Below are positions 7,881 to 17,481 of a stretch of 64,000 nt of DNA, in pieces (the first letter of the stretch is position 1; every line of letters begins with the position of its first letter). The DNA lies in contig NZ_VIKT02000017.1 of assembly GCF_009371975.2 (NCBI RefSeq), positions 1 to 64,000 on the forward strand. Direction: 5' to 3'. This DNA is from Microcella pacifica (GTDB lineage Bacteria; Actinomycetota; Actinomycetes; Actinomycetales; Microbacteriaceae). A program made the translations under genes and the position numbers. The notes below the pieces were generated by a model, which ran no database searches, was not told the origin of the DNA, and saw nothing but the letters and a program-made list of their open reading frames with translations.

Positions 7881-8831
7881 TCAAGAATAGCCGATGTCGT
7901 CGTCGACGAGAGTCACGAGCACCGCCTCGGGCGGGCAGGCGAAGCGCACAGGTGCGTAGATGGAGGCGCCCAGGCCCGCCGACACGTTCAGGTAGGCCGC
8001 TGACAGGGCGTGGTGCCACACGTGCAGTCCCCGCGCGTACTCGCGGGGAAGGTCGCAATTGGTGATGAGCGCACCCACGCCGGGCACGCACACCTGGCCT
8101 CCATGCGTGTGCCCTGCGAAGATGACGTCGGCGCCCTGCGTCGTGAAGGAGTCGAGCACGCGCTGGTACGGGGCGTGCGTGACACCGATCGTCACCGCGG
8201 GGTCATCGGTCGGGTCTTCGTCGAGCTCGCGCAGGGCATCCATGAGAGCCGGCAGCACGTCGAGGCGGTCCCAGCCGCGGTGCGCGTCGTTGGTGCCGAG
8301 CAGTTCGAGGCGCGAGCGCTTGAGGAAGAGCTGGGTGACGTCGTTGTTCAGGTTCAGCCACCCCAGCCGGTCGAGGAAGAAGCTCTCGAGCGCGTCGACG
8401 TCCAGCCGCGTCGCCTCCTCGGGGCGGTGCTGGGAGGGGCCGATGAGGTACCGCAGCGGGTTCTTGGGGCTGGGCGCGAAGTAGTCGTTCGAGCCGTGCA
8501 CGAACACGCCCGGGATGCCCGCGAAGGGTTCGAGCGCGCGGCGCAGAGCCGGCAGAGCGTCGAGGTGGCCCAGGCTGTCGCCGGTCATGACGACGAGATC
8601 GGGGTCCAGGCCTGCGAGGCCTCGCACCCACTCGACCTTGTCGCGCTGCCACGGGGCGAGGTGCAGGTCGCTCAGGTGCAGAACCCGGATCGGCTCAGCA
8701 CCCGGGGAGAGCACAGGGACGGTCTCTCGCCGCACGCGGTAGGCGCGGCGCTCGACGACCGTCGCGTACACGGCGACGGCCGCCGCGATCCCGAGGGATG
8801 CGGCGGCCGTTCCGCGAACGAGAGCGCTCAC
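7881..8831 (-). CDS. Membrane-anchored metallophosphoesterase
   Basis: A 316-residue YkuE/YaeI-type calcineurin-like phosphoesterase. An N-terminal hydrophobic segment (residues 6-25) should anchor or export it. Metal-binding motifs follow in order: HLSDLHL (D..H), MTGDSLGH, HGSNDY (the N of the usual GNHD is shifted), and FAGHTHGG. GTG at 8831 overlaps the stop of the PBP gene (GTGA), so it is translated after the PBP. Family members act on phosphodiesters or phosphomonoesters, in some bacteria on lipid intermediates; the substrate here is unknown. Confidence 0.85.
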   Translation of the reverse strand: MSALVRGTAAASLGIAAAVAVYATVVERRAYRVRRETVPVLSPGAEPIRVLHLSDLHLAPWQRDKVEWVRGLAGLDPDLVVMTGDSLGHLDALPALRRALEPFAGIPGVFVHGSNDYFAPSPKNPLRYLIGPSQHRPEEATRLDVDALESFFLDRLGWLNLNNDVTQLFLKRSRLELLGTNDAHRGWDRLDVLPALMDALRELDEDPTDDPAVTIGVTHAPYQRVLDSFTTQGADVIFAGHTHGGQVCVPGVGALITNCDLPREYARGLHVWHHALSAAYLNVSAGLGASIYAPVRFACPPEAVLVTLVDDDIGYS

Positions 8832-11371
8832 GAACAGTCGAGTCGCGAGACCGTCAACGTGATCGACTTCTCATACTTGACCTTCGAGCCTCCACTCGGA
8901 TTCTGCCCCGTGACGATGCCGTCCATGAGCGGATCGCCGCCTTCTTCCACCGGCGGGATCTCGGAGCAGGACTCGGAGACGTTCGTGAATCCGGCGTCCA
9001 CGAGGATGTCGCGGGCTTCCTCGAAGGTGTAACCGCCAGAGGAGACGTCGGGCAGCTCGATGAGGTTGCCGCGACTCGTCTCCACCTTCACGATCACACC
9101 GCGCGCGAGCAGGGTGCCCGGGGCGATCGACATGCTGGCCACGCGGCCCTCTTCGAGGTCGGAGTCGACCCGACCGGAGACCTCGAAGCCGAAGCCGAGA
9201 CCTTCGAGCAAGGACCGGGCGTTCTCCTCCGTCTCACCGCGCACGTCGGGCAGCTCGACACCCGAGCCGGTGAGGAGACGACCCGGGGGATCCGGGAAGG
9301 ACCCTCCCCCGTACTGGCCGTTCACGGCGGCCATGAGGGGCTGGAAGATGAGGTGACGCAAGCTTCCACCGCTCGGGTAGTTGCGCATCGGGAAGTCGCC
9401 GAGAATGTTGCCGACCCACACGGCGGTACCGACCTCGCGCGTGGCGCCCACGACCCAGGTCTGCTGCGAGCCGTCGGTGGTACCCGTCTTGCCGATGATC
9501 GGCACACCGTCCCGCGGGTTCGAGGCCACGCCCGTACCGCCGGACATCACGCCCTGCATCGCGTACGCGGCGGCGGCGGCGACCTCGGGATCGATGCCTT
9601 GACGGCAGTCAGGTGACTGGCCCGGCAACTCTTCGCCGTCCCTGGTGACGATGCGGTCGACGGCGACGGGCTCGCAGTAGCGACCGTCGTTCGCGATCGC
9701 CGCGAACGCTGCCGCCATCGTCATGGGCGCGATGTAGTTGGTGCCCAGCACCGAGGAGGGGTTCGTCTCGAGCGGCGCGCCATCGGCGCGGTGAACACCG
9801 ATGCTCTCCGCCGTCTGGCGGATACCGCACAGGTCGAGCTGCTGCGCGATCGCCACGAAGGCGGTGTTGACCGAGTCTGTCGTGGCGCGGTAGGCGCTCA
9901 TCGCCGGTGCCGCGGGCGCGTCGTTCTTCGGCGTCCACGGTCCGCCCCAGCCCCCCACGCATGTGTCTGTGAAGGAAGCCTGGTTGAAGGTGCGAACGGA
10001 AGAGTCCACGTACTCGTTCAGCCCGTGACCCTGCTTGAGCCACTCGAGGAGCGCGAAGACCTTGTAGGTCGATCCCGTCTGGAAGCCTTGCGAGCCGCCG
10101 TAGGGCTGATCGGTGTTGAAGTTGACGGCAGTAGTGCTGCGACCACCGCCCTCCAGGGTGTTGTCGAAGACCTTGTTCTGGGCCATCGTGATGATGCGAC
10201 CCGTGTCGGTTTCCACGGAGACGGCCGTGCCGCCGAGCTCGAGACGGGTCTCGTCGCGCGGGACGTACCTCCACACCTCGTCCTGCGCCACCTTCTGCAG
10301 CGACAGGTTGAGCGTCGTGTAGACGTCGAGCCCGCCGAGACGCCAGGCGTCGCGCCGGTCATCGACGGTCGCGCCGAGCGACTCCAAGTTGTCGACGTTC
10401 TCGACGACGAAGTCGCAGAAGAACTTGGCGTACCGGTGGCCCGCCATGCAGCCGTTCGAGGGCGGACTCGGGTTGACGAACTCCTCGTCGACCGGCTGGT
10501 CGATCGCCTCGCGGTGCTCCGCGGCGGTGATGTAGCCCTCGTCGAGCATCTCGTTGAGGATGAAGTCGCGTCGCCCCTGGTTGGCGGCGTAGTTCTCGGG
10601 GCTCTTGAGCGAGCGCGCGCCCGGCTGCTGGACGATCGCGATGAGGCTCGCCGCCTGCGCGATCGTCACGTCGGAGGCGGGTACGCCGAAGTACTCCTGC
10701 GCAGCGGCCTCGATTCCGTAGGTGTTGCCACCGAAACCGGCGATGTTCAAGTAGGCGAGAAGGATCTCGTTCTTGGTGTATTGCTTCTCGAGGCCGATCG
10801 CGAGCTTCGCCTCCTTGAGCTTGCGCTCGAGGCTCGTCTCCTGCGCGGCACGGATGGCTTCGAGCTGCTCCTCCTCGGAGTCGAGCTGCAGCGCCTCGTT
10901 GATGAAGAGGTTCTTGACGAGCTGCATGGTGAGCGTCGAGGCGCCCGACTCGATGTCTCCCGAGGCGACGTTGCCGATCGCGGCGCGCACGATGGACTGA
11001 ACGTCGACGCCGTTGTGCTCGTAGAAGCGGCGGTCCTCCCCGGCGAGAACGGCGTCCTTGATGTACTGCGAGACGTCGTCCCACCCGGCCTCTTCGCGGT
11101 TCTGGTAGTACACCGTTGCGATGCGCGTGTACCCGTCGTCCGGATCCGATGTCTTCTGAGCCCACAGCGTGTTGCGCTGCGACTGCTCGTCGATGCGGAT
11201 GTACTCGGGCAGACCCTCGAAGATGCCGATGGTGTTGGAGGCGGCCATTCCGGTGACCGCGAGCGCCGGGGTGACCATGACGGTCACGAGAACTCCGGCG
11301 AGTGCGCTGAGCCCGAGCATGCCGGCGAGTGCGCCGATGATGCCGGAGGCCTTCTGATTCTGGGCAGACAT
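8828..11371 (-). CDS. Bifunctional penicillin-binding protein with PASTA domains
   Basis: An 847-residue class A PBP for peptidoglycan polymerisation and cross-linking at the outer membrane face. There is one N-terminal membrane helix (about 10-40). The glycosyltransferase domain has catalytic E112 in GEDRRFYEH and SGASTLTMQLVKNLF. The transpeptidase domain has S434-TYK, S500-VN and K628-TG. Two PASTA repeats follow (about 706-765 and 772-845), starting at LPDVRGETEENARSLL and LPDVSSGGYTFEEARDIL. This matches PonA1/PonA2-type actinobacterial PBPs. The metallophosphoesterase gene overlaps its 3' end. Confidence 0.93.
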   Translation of the reverse strand: MSAQNQKASGIIGALAGMLGLSALAGVLVTVMVTPALAVTGMAASNTIGIFEGLPEYIRIDEQSQRNTLWAQKTSDPDDGYTRIATVYYQNREEAGWDDVSQYIKDAVLAGEDRRFYEHNGVDVQSIVRAAIGNVASGDIESGASTLTMQLVKNLFINEALQLDSEEEQLEAIRAAQETSLERKLKEAKLAIGLEKQYTKNEILLAYLNIAGFGGNTYGIEAAAQEYFGVPASDVTIAQAASLIAIVQQPGARSLKSPENYAANQGRRDFILNEMLDEGYITAAEHREAIDQPVDEEFVNPSPPSNGCMAGHRYAKFFCDFVVENVDNLESLGATVDDRRDAWRLGGLDVYTTLNLSLQKVAQDEVWRYVPRDETRLELGGTAVSVETDTGRIITMAQNKVFDNTLEGGGRSTTAVNFNTDQPYGGSQGFQTGSTYKVFALLEWLKQGHGLNEYVDSSVRTFNQASFTDTCVGGWGGPWTPKNDAPAAPAMSAYRATTDSVNTAFVAIAQQLDLCGIRQTAESIGVHRADGAPLETNPSSVLGTNYIAPMTMAAAFAAIANDGRYCEPVAVDRIVTRDGEELPGQSPDCRQGIDPEVAAAAAYAMQGVMSGGTGVASNPRDGVPIIGKTGTTDGSQQTWVVGATREVGTAVWVGNILGDFPMRNYPSGGSLRHLIFQPLMAAVNGQYGGGSFPDPPGRLLTGSGVELPDVRGETEENARSLLEGLGFGFEVSGRVDSDLEEGRVASMSIAPGTLLARGVIVKVETSRGNLIELPDVSSGGYTFEEARDILVDAGFTNVSESCSEIPPVEEGGDPLMDGIVTGQNPSGGSKVKYEKSITLTVSRLDCS

Positions 11372-11422
11372 ATGCTAGAGGGTACGGCACCTTGCCCCCC
11401 TTAACCCTGAACGGAGACCGAG

Positions 11423-11587
11423 ATGACGCAATGGGAGTACCTCACGACTCCGCTCATGATCCACACCACCCAGGCGATCCTCAACAACTGGGGTTCCGAC
11501 GGCTGGGAGCTCGTGCAGATCGTGCCCGGCCCGGAGGGCGGACTCGTCGCGTACTTCAAGCGTCCCCTCGAGGGCACCGCCGCATGA
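11423..11587 (+). CDS. Small DUF4177-like protein
   Basis: A 54-residue ORF beginning MTQWEYLTTPLMIHTTQAIL and ending YFKRPLEGTAA. The WEY start, the GSDGWELVQIVP core and the final YFKRP are the pattern of DUF4177 proteins, small cytosolic proteins of unknown function. ATG at 11423 has a GGAGA upstream, and the stop overlaps the next start (ATGA at 11584-11587), so it is co-translated with the RidA-like gene. This pair next to a class A PBP is common in actinobacteria. Confidence 0.8.
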   Translation: MTQWEYLTTPLMIHTTQAILNNWGSDGWELVQIVPGPEGGLVAYFKRPLEGTAA

Positions 11588-12045
11588 GCGGCATCGACGC
11601 GCGCCTGGCCGAGCTCGGCATCAGCATCCCGCAGCTGGCGAAGCCCGTCGCCGCCTACGTGCCTGCCGTCGTGACCGGCCACCTCGTGCACACGGCGGGG
11701 CAGCTGCCCTTCGTCGACGGTGCCCTGCCTGCGACCGGCAAGGTGGGTGATGAGGTGAGCGCCGAGGAAGCCGCGGGCTACGCCCGCACGTGCGTGCTCA
11801 ACGCCCTCGCGGCCGCGCAGAGCGTCATCGGCTCGCTCGATCGCGTGACGCGCATCGTGAAGGTCACGGGCTTCGTCGCGTCGGCTCCCGACTTCACCGG
11901 CCAGCCGACCGTGCTCAACGGCGCCTCCGAGGTGCTGGGCGAGATCTTCGGCGAGGCGGGGCAGCACGCGCGCAGCGCCGTCGGCGTCGCCGTACTGCCC
12001 CTGGATGCTCCGGTCGAGGTCGAGCTCATCCTCGAGTTCGCCTGA
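11584..12045 (+). CDS. RidA family protein
   Basis: A 153-residue YjgF/YER057c/UK114 protein. Family members hydrolyse reactive enamine/imine intermediates of PLP enzymes. Recognisable segments are HTAGQLPFVDGALPATGKVG (about 38-57), TCVLNALAAAQSVIGSLDRV, VLNGASEVLGEIFGEAGQHA and RSAVGVAVLPLDAPVEVELI. The Arg in ARSAVGVA near the C-terminus corresponds to the usual substrate-binding arginine. The longer open frame from 11392 only reads through the DUF4177 gene, so ATG 11584 is chosen. Confidence 0.88.
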   Translation: MSGIDARLAELGISIPQLAKPVAAYVPAVVTGHLVHTAGQLPFVDGALPATGKVGDEVSAEEAAGYARTCVLNALAAAQSVIGSLDRVTRIVKVTGFVASAPDFTGQPTVLNGASEVLGEIFGEAGQHARSAVGVAVLPLDAPVEVELILEFA

Positions 12046-12066
12046 GCCCGGCCGGGCCGCCGCCGG

Positions 12067-14019
<1,953 letters not shown>

Positions 14020-14215
14020 CATCATCCTTGAGTGTCGAATATCTGCGGACTGGCCTGGTCTGCCGCACCGGTGAGGAACACCGGCCATCATACGAGGATG
14101 CTCGTGGTGCGCGAGAGCGCCCGTCACGAACCGACACGGGCGGCGTATTCGTACCCCATCGGGGGACAATTCTGCGTGTCCGCCCTTTGGAGGACACATA
14201 AGTGCCCCGAAACGC

Positions 14216-14243
14216 TTGACCGGTCGATGCGCTGGCATACACT
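14216..14243 (+). promoter_or_regulatory. Promoter of the 6C RNA
   Basis: TTGACC at 14216-14221 and TACACT at 14238-14243 are separated by 16 bp, close to the actinobacterial housekeeping consensus. Transcription would begin near 14250, shortly before the two C-rich hairpins of the 6C RNA. The preceding 14026-14215 stretch shows no gene; it should contain the acsA promoter on the other strand. Confidence 0.65.
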
Positions 14244-14249
14244 GAGATC

Positions 14250-14390
14250 TGTCAGCAGCAAGCCTGACCTCGCAACGCGATCGATTCCCCCCAATCCCGT
14301 GTTGCTGTGGCGGCGCCCGCTTCCCCCCATTGTGGGCGCCGCCCCCGAACCACCCGAAGGCCCCTCCCCAGCGGAGGGGCCTTCGGCGTT
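14250..14390 (+). ncRNA. 6C RNA (actinobacterial small RNA, B11-like)
   Basis: Two hairpins each expose six cytosines in the loop, the defining feature of 6C RNA. The first pairs GCAAC (14272-14276) with GTTGC (14301-14305) and has GATT-CCCCCC-AATC at its tip (14283-14296). The second pairs GGCGGCGCCC (14309-14318) with GGGCGCCGCC (14334-14343) around a loop containing CCCCCC. A strong terminator hairpin follows at 14354-14386. The context, next to tad pilus genes and acsA, matches the position of the homologous mycobacterial B11 RNA. In known cases 6C RNAs act by pairing their C-rich loops with G-rich mRNA sites. The exact 5' end is inferred from the promoter. Confidence 0.85.
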
Positions 14391-14391
14391 T
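14354..14391 (+). terminator. Intrinsic terminator of the 6C RNA
   Basis: CCGAAGGCCCCTCC (14354-14367) pairs perfectly with GGAGGGGCCTTCGG (14373-14386) across the loop CCAGC, followed by CGTTTCT. It ends the small RNA before the pilus operon. Confidence 0.8.
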
Positions 14392-14448
14392 CTCCCCCGT
14401 GCTGCGACTGCGACTACGAGCCCGATCGTGCGGCTTCACGATGGCCGG

Positions 14449-15441
14449 GTGACCTCGTTCGTGCCGCGCGACCCGCGTCGCGGGGGTGAAGGGCCGGCCG
14501 TGCGTCCGTTGCCGTCGAACCTCGCCGAGCTTCTCGGCCCGCTCGCCGCCGCGGTGGCCGACGCACGGGCGACCGACGTGTTCGTGACGAGCGATGGCGC
14601 GGTGTGGAGCGACGACGGTGCCGGCAGCACGCGCGTGCCGGGCGTGCGCCTAGCCCCGACTGAGGCCCGAGACCTCGCCGTCCGGCTCATCGCCGATGGC
14701 GGCCGGCACGTGGATGAGGCGACGCCGACCGCTGATGTGCGGCTGGGCGAGGGCATCCGTGTGCACGTCGTGCTACCCCCTGTCGCGCGAGCGGGCACGG
14801 CGATCTCGCTGCGCCTGCCGCGTGTGCGGCGCGTGACGCTCGACAGCTGCGGCTTGCCCGCGCCCGTCATCTCCGCGCTGCGTGCGGCCCTCGAGGAGCG
14901 CCGCACGCTGCTCGTGACGGGCGCTACGGGCAGCGGCAAGACGACTCTCATGGCGGCCTGGCTCTCGGAGGCCTCGCCCCGCGACCGCATCGTGCTCATC
15001 GAGGATGTCGCGGAGGCTCCGGTGGAGCATCCTCACCTGGTTGCTCTCGAATGCCGACAGGCGAATCTGGAGGGGGCGGGGGAGATCGATCTCGCCCGTC
15101 TCGTGCGCGAGGCACTGCGGATGCGGCCGGACAGGCTCGCGGTAGGCGAGTGCCGCGGGGCAGAAGTGCGCGAGTTTCTCGCCGCGCTCAACACGGGTCA
15201 CCGCGGGGGAGCAGGCACGCTGCACGCCAACTCCCTCGCCGACGTGCCGAGCCGACTCGAGGCGATCGGCATGATCGCGGGCCTCGCGCCCGAGCCCCTC
15301 GCCCGGCAGGTGTGCAGCGGCATCGATCTGGCAGTGCACGTTCGGCGCACGATGGCGGGCGAGCGCACGGCGGCGCTGGGCAGCTTCGGCCTCGACGCAC
15401 GGGAGCGGCTCACGATCATCCCCCTCGAGGATGCTCGGTGA
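14449..15441 (+). CDS. TadA/CpaF-type secretion ATPase
   Basis: A 330-residue VirB11-like ATPase powering a Flp/tad-type pilus or secretion system at the cytoplasmic membrane. Walker A is GATGSGKTT, the Asp box IVLIEDVAEAP, Walker B region RPDRLAVGECRGAE, and the His box TGHRGGAGTLHANS. It is the first gene of a five-gene cluster (ATPase, T2SF membrane protein, DUF4244, TadE-like, TadE/TadG-like). GTG 14449 (VTSFVPRD) is chosen; GTG 14428 is also possible. The long frame from 14032 crosses the 6C RNA and is rejected as start. Order matches the mycobacterial Rv3659c region. Confidence 0.85.
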   Translation: MTSFVPRDPRRGGEGPAVRPLPSNLAELLGPLAAAVADARATDVFVTSDGAVWSDDGAGSTRVPGVRLAPTEARDLAVRLIADGGRHVDEATPTADVRLGEGIRVHVVLPPVARAGTAISLRLPRVRRVTLDSCGLPAPVISALRAALEERRTLLVTGATGSGKTTLMAAWLSEASPRDRIVLIEDVAEAPVEHPHLVALECRQANLEGAGEIDLARLVREALRMRPDRLAVGECRGAEVREFLAALNTGHRGGAGTLHANSLADVPSRLEAIGMIAGLAPEPLARQVCSGIDLAVHVRRTMAGERTAALGSFGLDARERLTIIPLEDAR

Positions 15442-16337
15442 CAGCCGCACCACCCACGAGGGTCGCGGCGCACGTGCATCGGCTCGCCGTGCTCCTCGCC
15501 GCGGGAATCGCGCCGGCCTCCGCGTGGCGCCACATCGCGGCCGAGGGTGACGACGAGACCCTCGACCGCGTCGTCGCGCAGCTCGACAGCGCTCCGGACG
15601 CGGCGCTCGCGCTCGAGCGTGCGGCTCCCGCGCAGGACGCATCGTGGGCGGGGCTGCTGGCCGCGTGGCGAGTCGCGGCCGCGAGCGGCGCGCCCCTTGC
15701 ACCCGCACTGACGGCCTTCGCGGGGGCGATCCGCGACCGGCAGGAGGCGTCCCGCGATATCGAGATCGCGCTCGCCGGCCCGAAGGCCACGGCGCGCATC
15801 GTGCTCCTGCTGCCCGCGTGCGCCATCGTGCTCGCGCTCCTGCTCGGGGTCGACGTGCTCGGCACCCTCGCTCAGCCGCTCGGTCTCACGAGCACGGTGC
15901 TCGGAATCGCACTCCTGCTCCTGGCGCGGCGGTGGATGCGCCGTATGCTGCAGGCCGCAGCGCCGCCGCCGCCCACGGCGGGGCTCGCGCTCGACCTGCT
16001 CGCCGTCGCCGCGGGCGGCGGCGGCTCACCCGAGGCGGCTCTCGTGCTCGTGACGGGGGAGCTCGACCGCGCATCCCTCACGGTCGACGAGGCCGAAGCG
16101 GCTGCCGCGCAATCCCTCGTGCGGCTCTCGCGCCGGTCTGGTGCGCCCTTGGGCGCGCTGTGCCGCGCGGAGGCCGTGGAACGTCGTGCGGATGCTCGCG
16201 CGAGCGCGCGCAGCAGTGCGGAGCGACTCGCCGTGCGCCTCATGCTGCCCCTGGGTGCGTGCGTCCTGCCCTCCTTCGTCCTGCTCGGTGTCGTGCCGCT
16301 CCTGCTCGGGCTGCTCTCCTCCACACCCCTCTCATGA
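15438..16337 (+). CDS. Type II secretion F family protein (TadB/TadC-like)
   Basis: A 299-residue integral membrane protein with hydrophobic segments near residues 117-140, 145-165 and at the C-terminus (268-295), typical of the T2SF platform proteins that work with TadA ATPases. The GTG start overlaps the ATPase stop by GTGA. Only one T2SF gene is present here, whereas many tad loci have both tadB and tadC; actinobacterial loci often carry a single or fused gene. Confidence 0.75.
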   Translation: MTAAPPTRVAAHVHRLAVLLAAGIAPASAWRHIAAEGDDETLDRVVAQLDSAPDAALALERAAPAQDASWAGLLAAWRVAAASGAPLAPALTAFAGAIRDRQEASRDIEIALAGPKATARIVLLLPACAIVLALLLGVDVLGTLAQPLGLTSTVLGIALLLLARRWMRRMLQAAAPPPPTAGLALDLLAVAAGGGGSPEAALVLVTGELDRASLTVDEAEAAAAQSLVRLSRRSGAPLGALCRAEAVERRADARASARSSAERLAVRLMLPLGACVLPSFVLLGVVPLLLGLLSSTPLS

Positions 16338-16458
16338 GGCGTGCTCTGCCCTGATGGGTCGCCGTGGGTGTGGCGGCGAGACGGGCATCTCAGACTGAAC
16401 GGGTTCGTGCCACTGGACCGCCCGCCCTCGGCGGGCACGATCGCCCAAGGAGCACACC

Positions 16459-16692
16459 ATGAGCACAGCCCTCCCGTCCCCCCGCCCGCCCGCCGAGTCC
16501 CGCTGGACGAGAACGGCTCGCCGTCGTGGGCAGGTACGACTCGCCGACGATCGCGGCGCGGCGACGGCCGAGTACGCGATCGCGACCATGGCGGCGGTCG
16601 GCTTCGCGAGCCTGCTCGTCGTCATCATGCAGAGCGACGAGGTGCGCGGCATCCTCACCGACCTCGTGCGCACCGCGCTCACCGTCGGGTGA
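16459..16692 (+). CDS. DUF4244 protein, probable pilin-like subunit
   Basis: A 77-residue protein with a basic N-terminus, the segment DDRGAATAEYAIATMAAVGF, and one hydrophobic helix followed by a short tail. The G-x-x-T-x-E-Y arrangement before a hydrophobic helix resembles prepilin/TadE N-termini, and the family (DUF4244) always lies in this cluster. Its ATG has AAGGAG upstream. It is likely the major small subunit of the tad-like structure; this role is inferred from context. Confidence 0.78.
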   Translation: MSTALPSPRPPAESRWTRTARRRGQVRLADDRGAATAEYAIATMAAVGFASLLVVIMQSDEVRGILTDLVRTALTVG

Positions 16693-17012
16693 GAGACGAC
16701 CGCGGGGCGGCCACGGCCGAGGTCGCGGTCGCCCTCCCCGTCGTGGCCCTCGTGCTCGTCGCCTGCCTGGGCGGCCTGCTCGCCGGCACGGAACTCGTGC
16801 GTCTGCAGTCGGCGGCGGCGGACGCCGCACGACTGCTCGGTCGGGGTGAGTCCTCGGCGCTGCAGCACATGCAGCAGGTGGTGCCCGGCGCGACGGTCCT
16901 GGTGAGGCGCTCCGACGGCCTCGTGTGCGTCGAGGCGCGCTCGGCCCCTCGAGTGCTCGGTGTGCCGGTCGAGGTGAGCGCCACCTCGTGCGCCCTGGAC
17001 GGAGAGTGGTGA
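16689..17012 (+). CDS. TadE-like pilus assembly protein
   Basis: A 107-residue protein starting VRDDRGAATAEVAVALPVVA, with the TadE-type Gly/Ala-T-x-E motif ahead of a single hydrophobic helix and a short extracytoplasmic domain with two Cys (near residues 77 and 101). GTG 16689 overlaps the previous stop. TadE-like proteins are minor pseudopilins processed by a prepilin peptidase. No peptidase gene is visible nearby. Confidence 0.75.
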   Translation: MRDDRGAATAEVAVALPVVALVLVACLGGLLAGTELVRLQSAAADAARLLGRGESSALQHMQQVVPGATVLVRRSDGLVCVEARSAPRVLGVPVEVSATSCALDGEW

Positions 17013-17401
17013 GGCGCGCGAACGGTTCGCGCACAGACCGCGGCGCCGGCACCCCGCTCGTGCTCGGCGTGCTCGCTGCCGTGCTGATCGCCGGGCTCGC
17101 GCTCGTCAGCGCCGCGAGCGCCGTCGCCGGTGCACAGCGTGTCGGCGCGGGGGCCGACGCCGCCGCACTCGCGGCGGCTGACGTGATGCTCGGGTGGGTC
17201 GCCGGCGACCCGTGCGACATGGCGGCGCGGGTTGCACAGGCCCACGACGCTGCCCTCGTGGGCTGTCGCGCCGAGGGTCTCAGCATGATCGTGACGGTGC
17301 GCGTGACTGTCCTCGGCGTGGCCGTGCAACGGTCGGCACGGGCCGGGCCTCCCGGTGCCCGTGAGGTGCGCACTCGCGCACCCTGTGTATGGTGTGGCTG
17401 A
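17009..17401 (+). CDS. Rv3654c-like TadE/TadG-type helical protein
   Basis: A 130-residue protein with DRGAGTPLVLGVLAAVLIAG at its N-terminus, a membrane helix (about 13-38) and a short region with three Cys (two near residues 70-85, one at the end). It overlaps the TadE-like gene by 4 nt. The GAGADAAALAAAD motif is typical of the Flp pilus-assembly TadE/G-like family in actinobacterial helicase/secretion neighbourhoods. It closes the tad-like operon. An alternative GTG start lies three bases upstream. Confidence 0.68.
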   Translation: MRRANGSRTDRGAGTPLVLGVLAAVLIAGLALVSAASAVAGAQRVGAGADAAALAAADVMLGWVAGDPCDMAARVAQAHDAALVGCRAEGLSMIVTVRVTVLGVAVQRSARAGPPGAREVRTRAPCVWCG

Positions 17402-17481
17402 TCGCGGCTTCGCGCCGTGCACCCCGCCGCGGTGCGGATCCCATCCCCGCGGCATCGAGAGCGACAGTAAAGAGGAGCACC

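Noticed and set aside
14026-14439. N-terminal extensions of acsA and of the TadA-like gene across the 6C RNA region
   Set aside because: They cover a promoter, a structured RNA and a terminator; family lengths and motifs fit the shorter starts.
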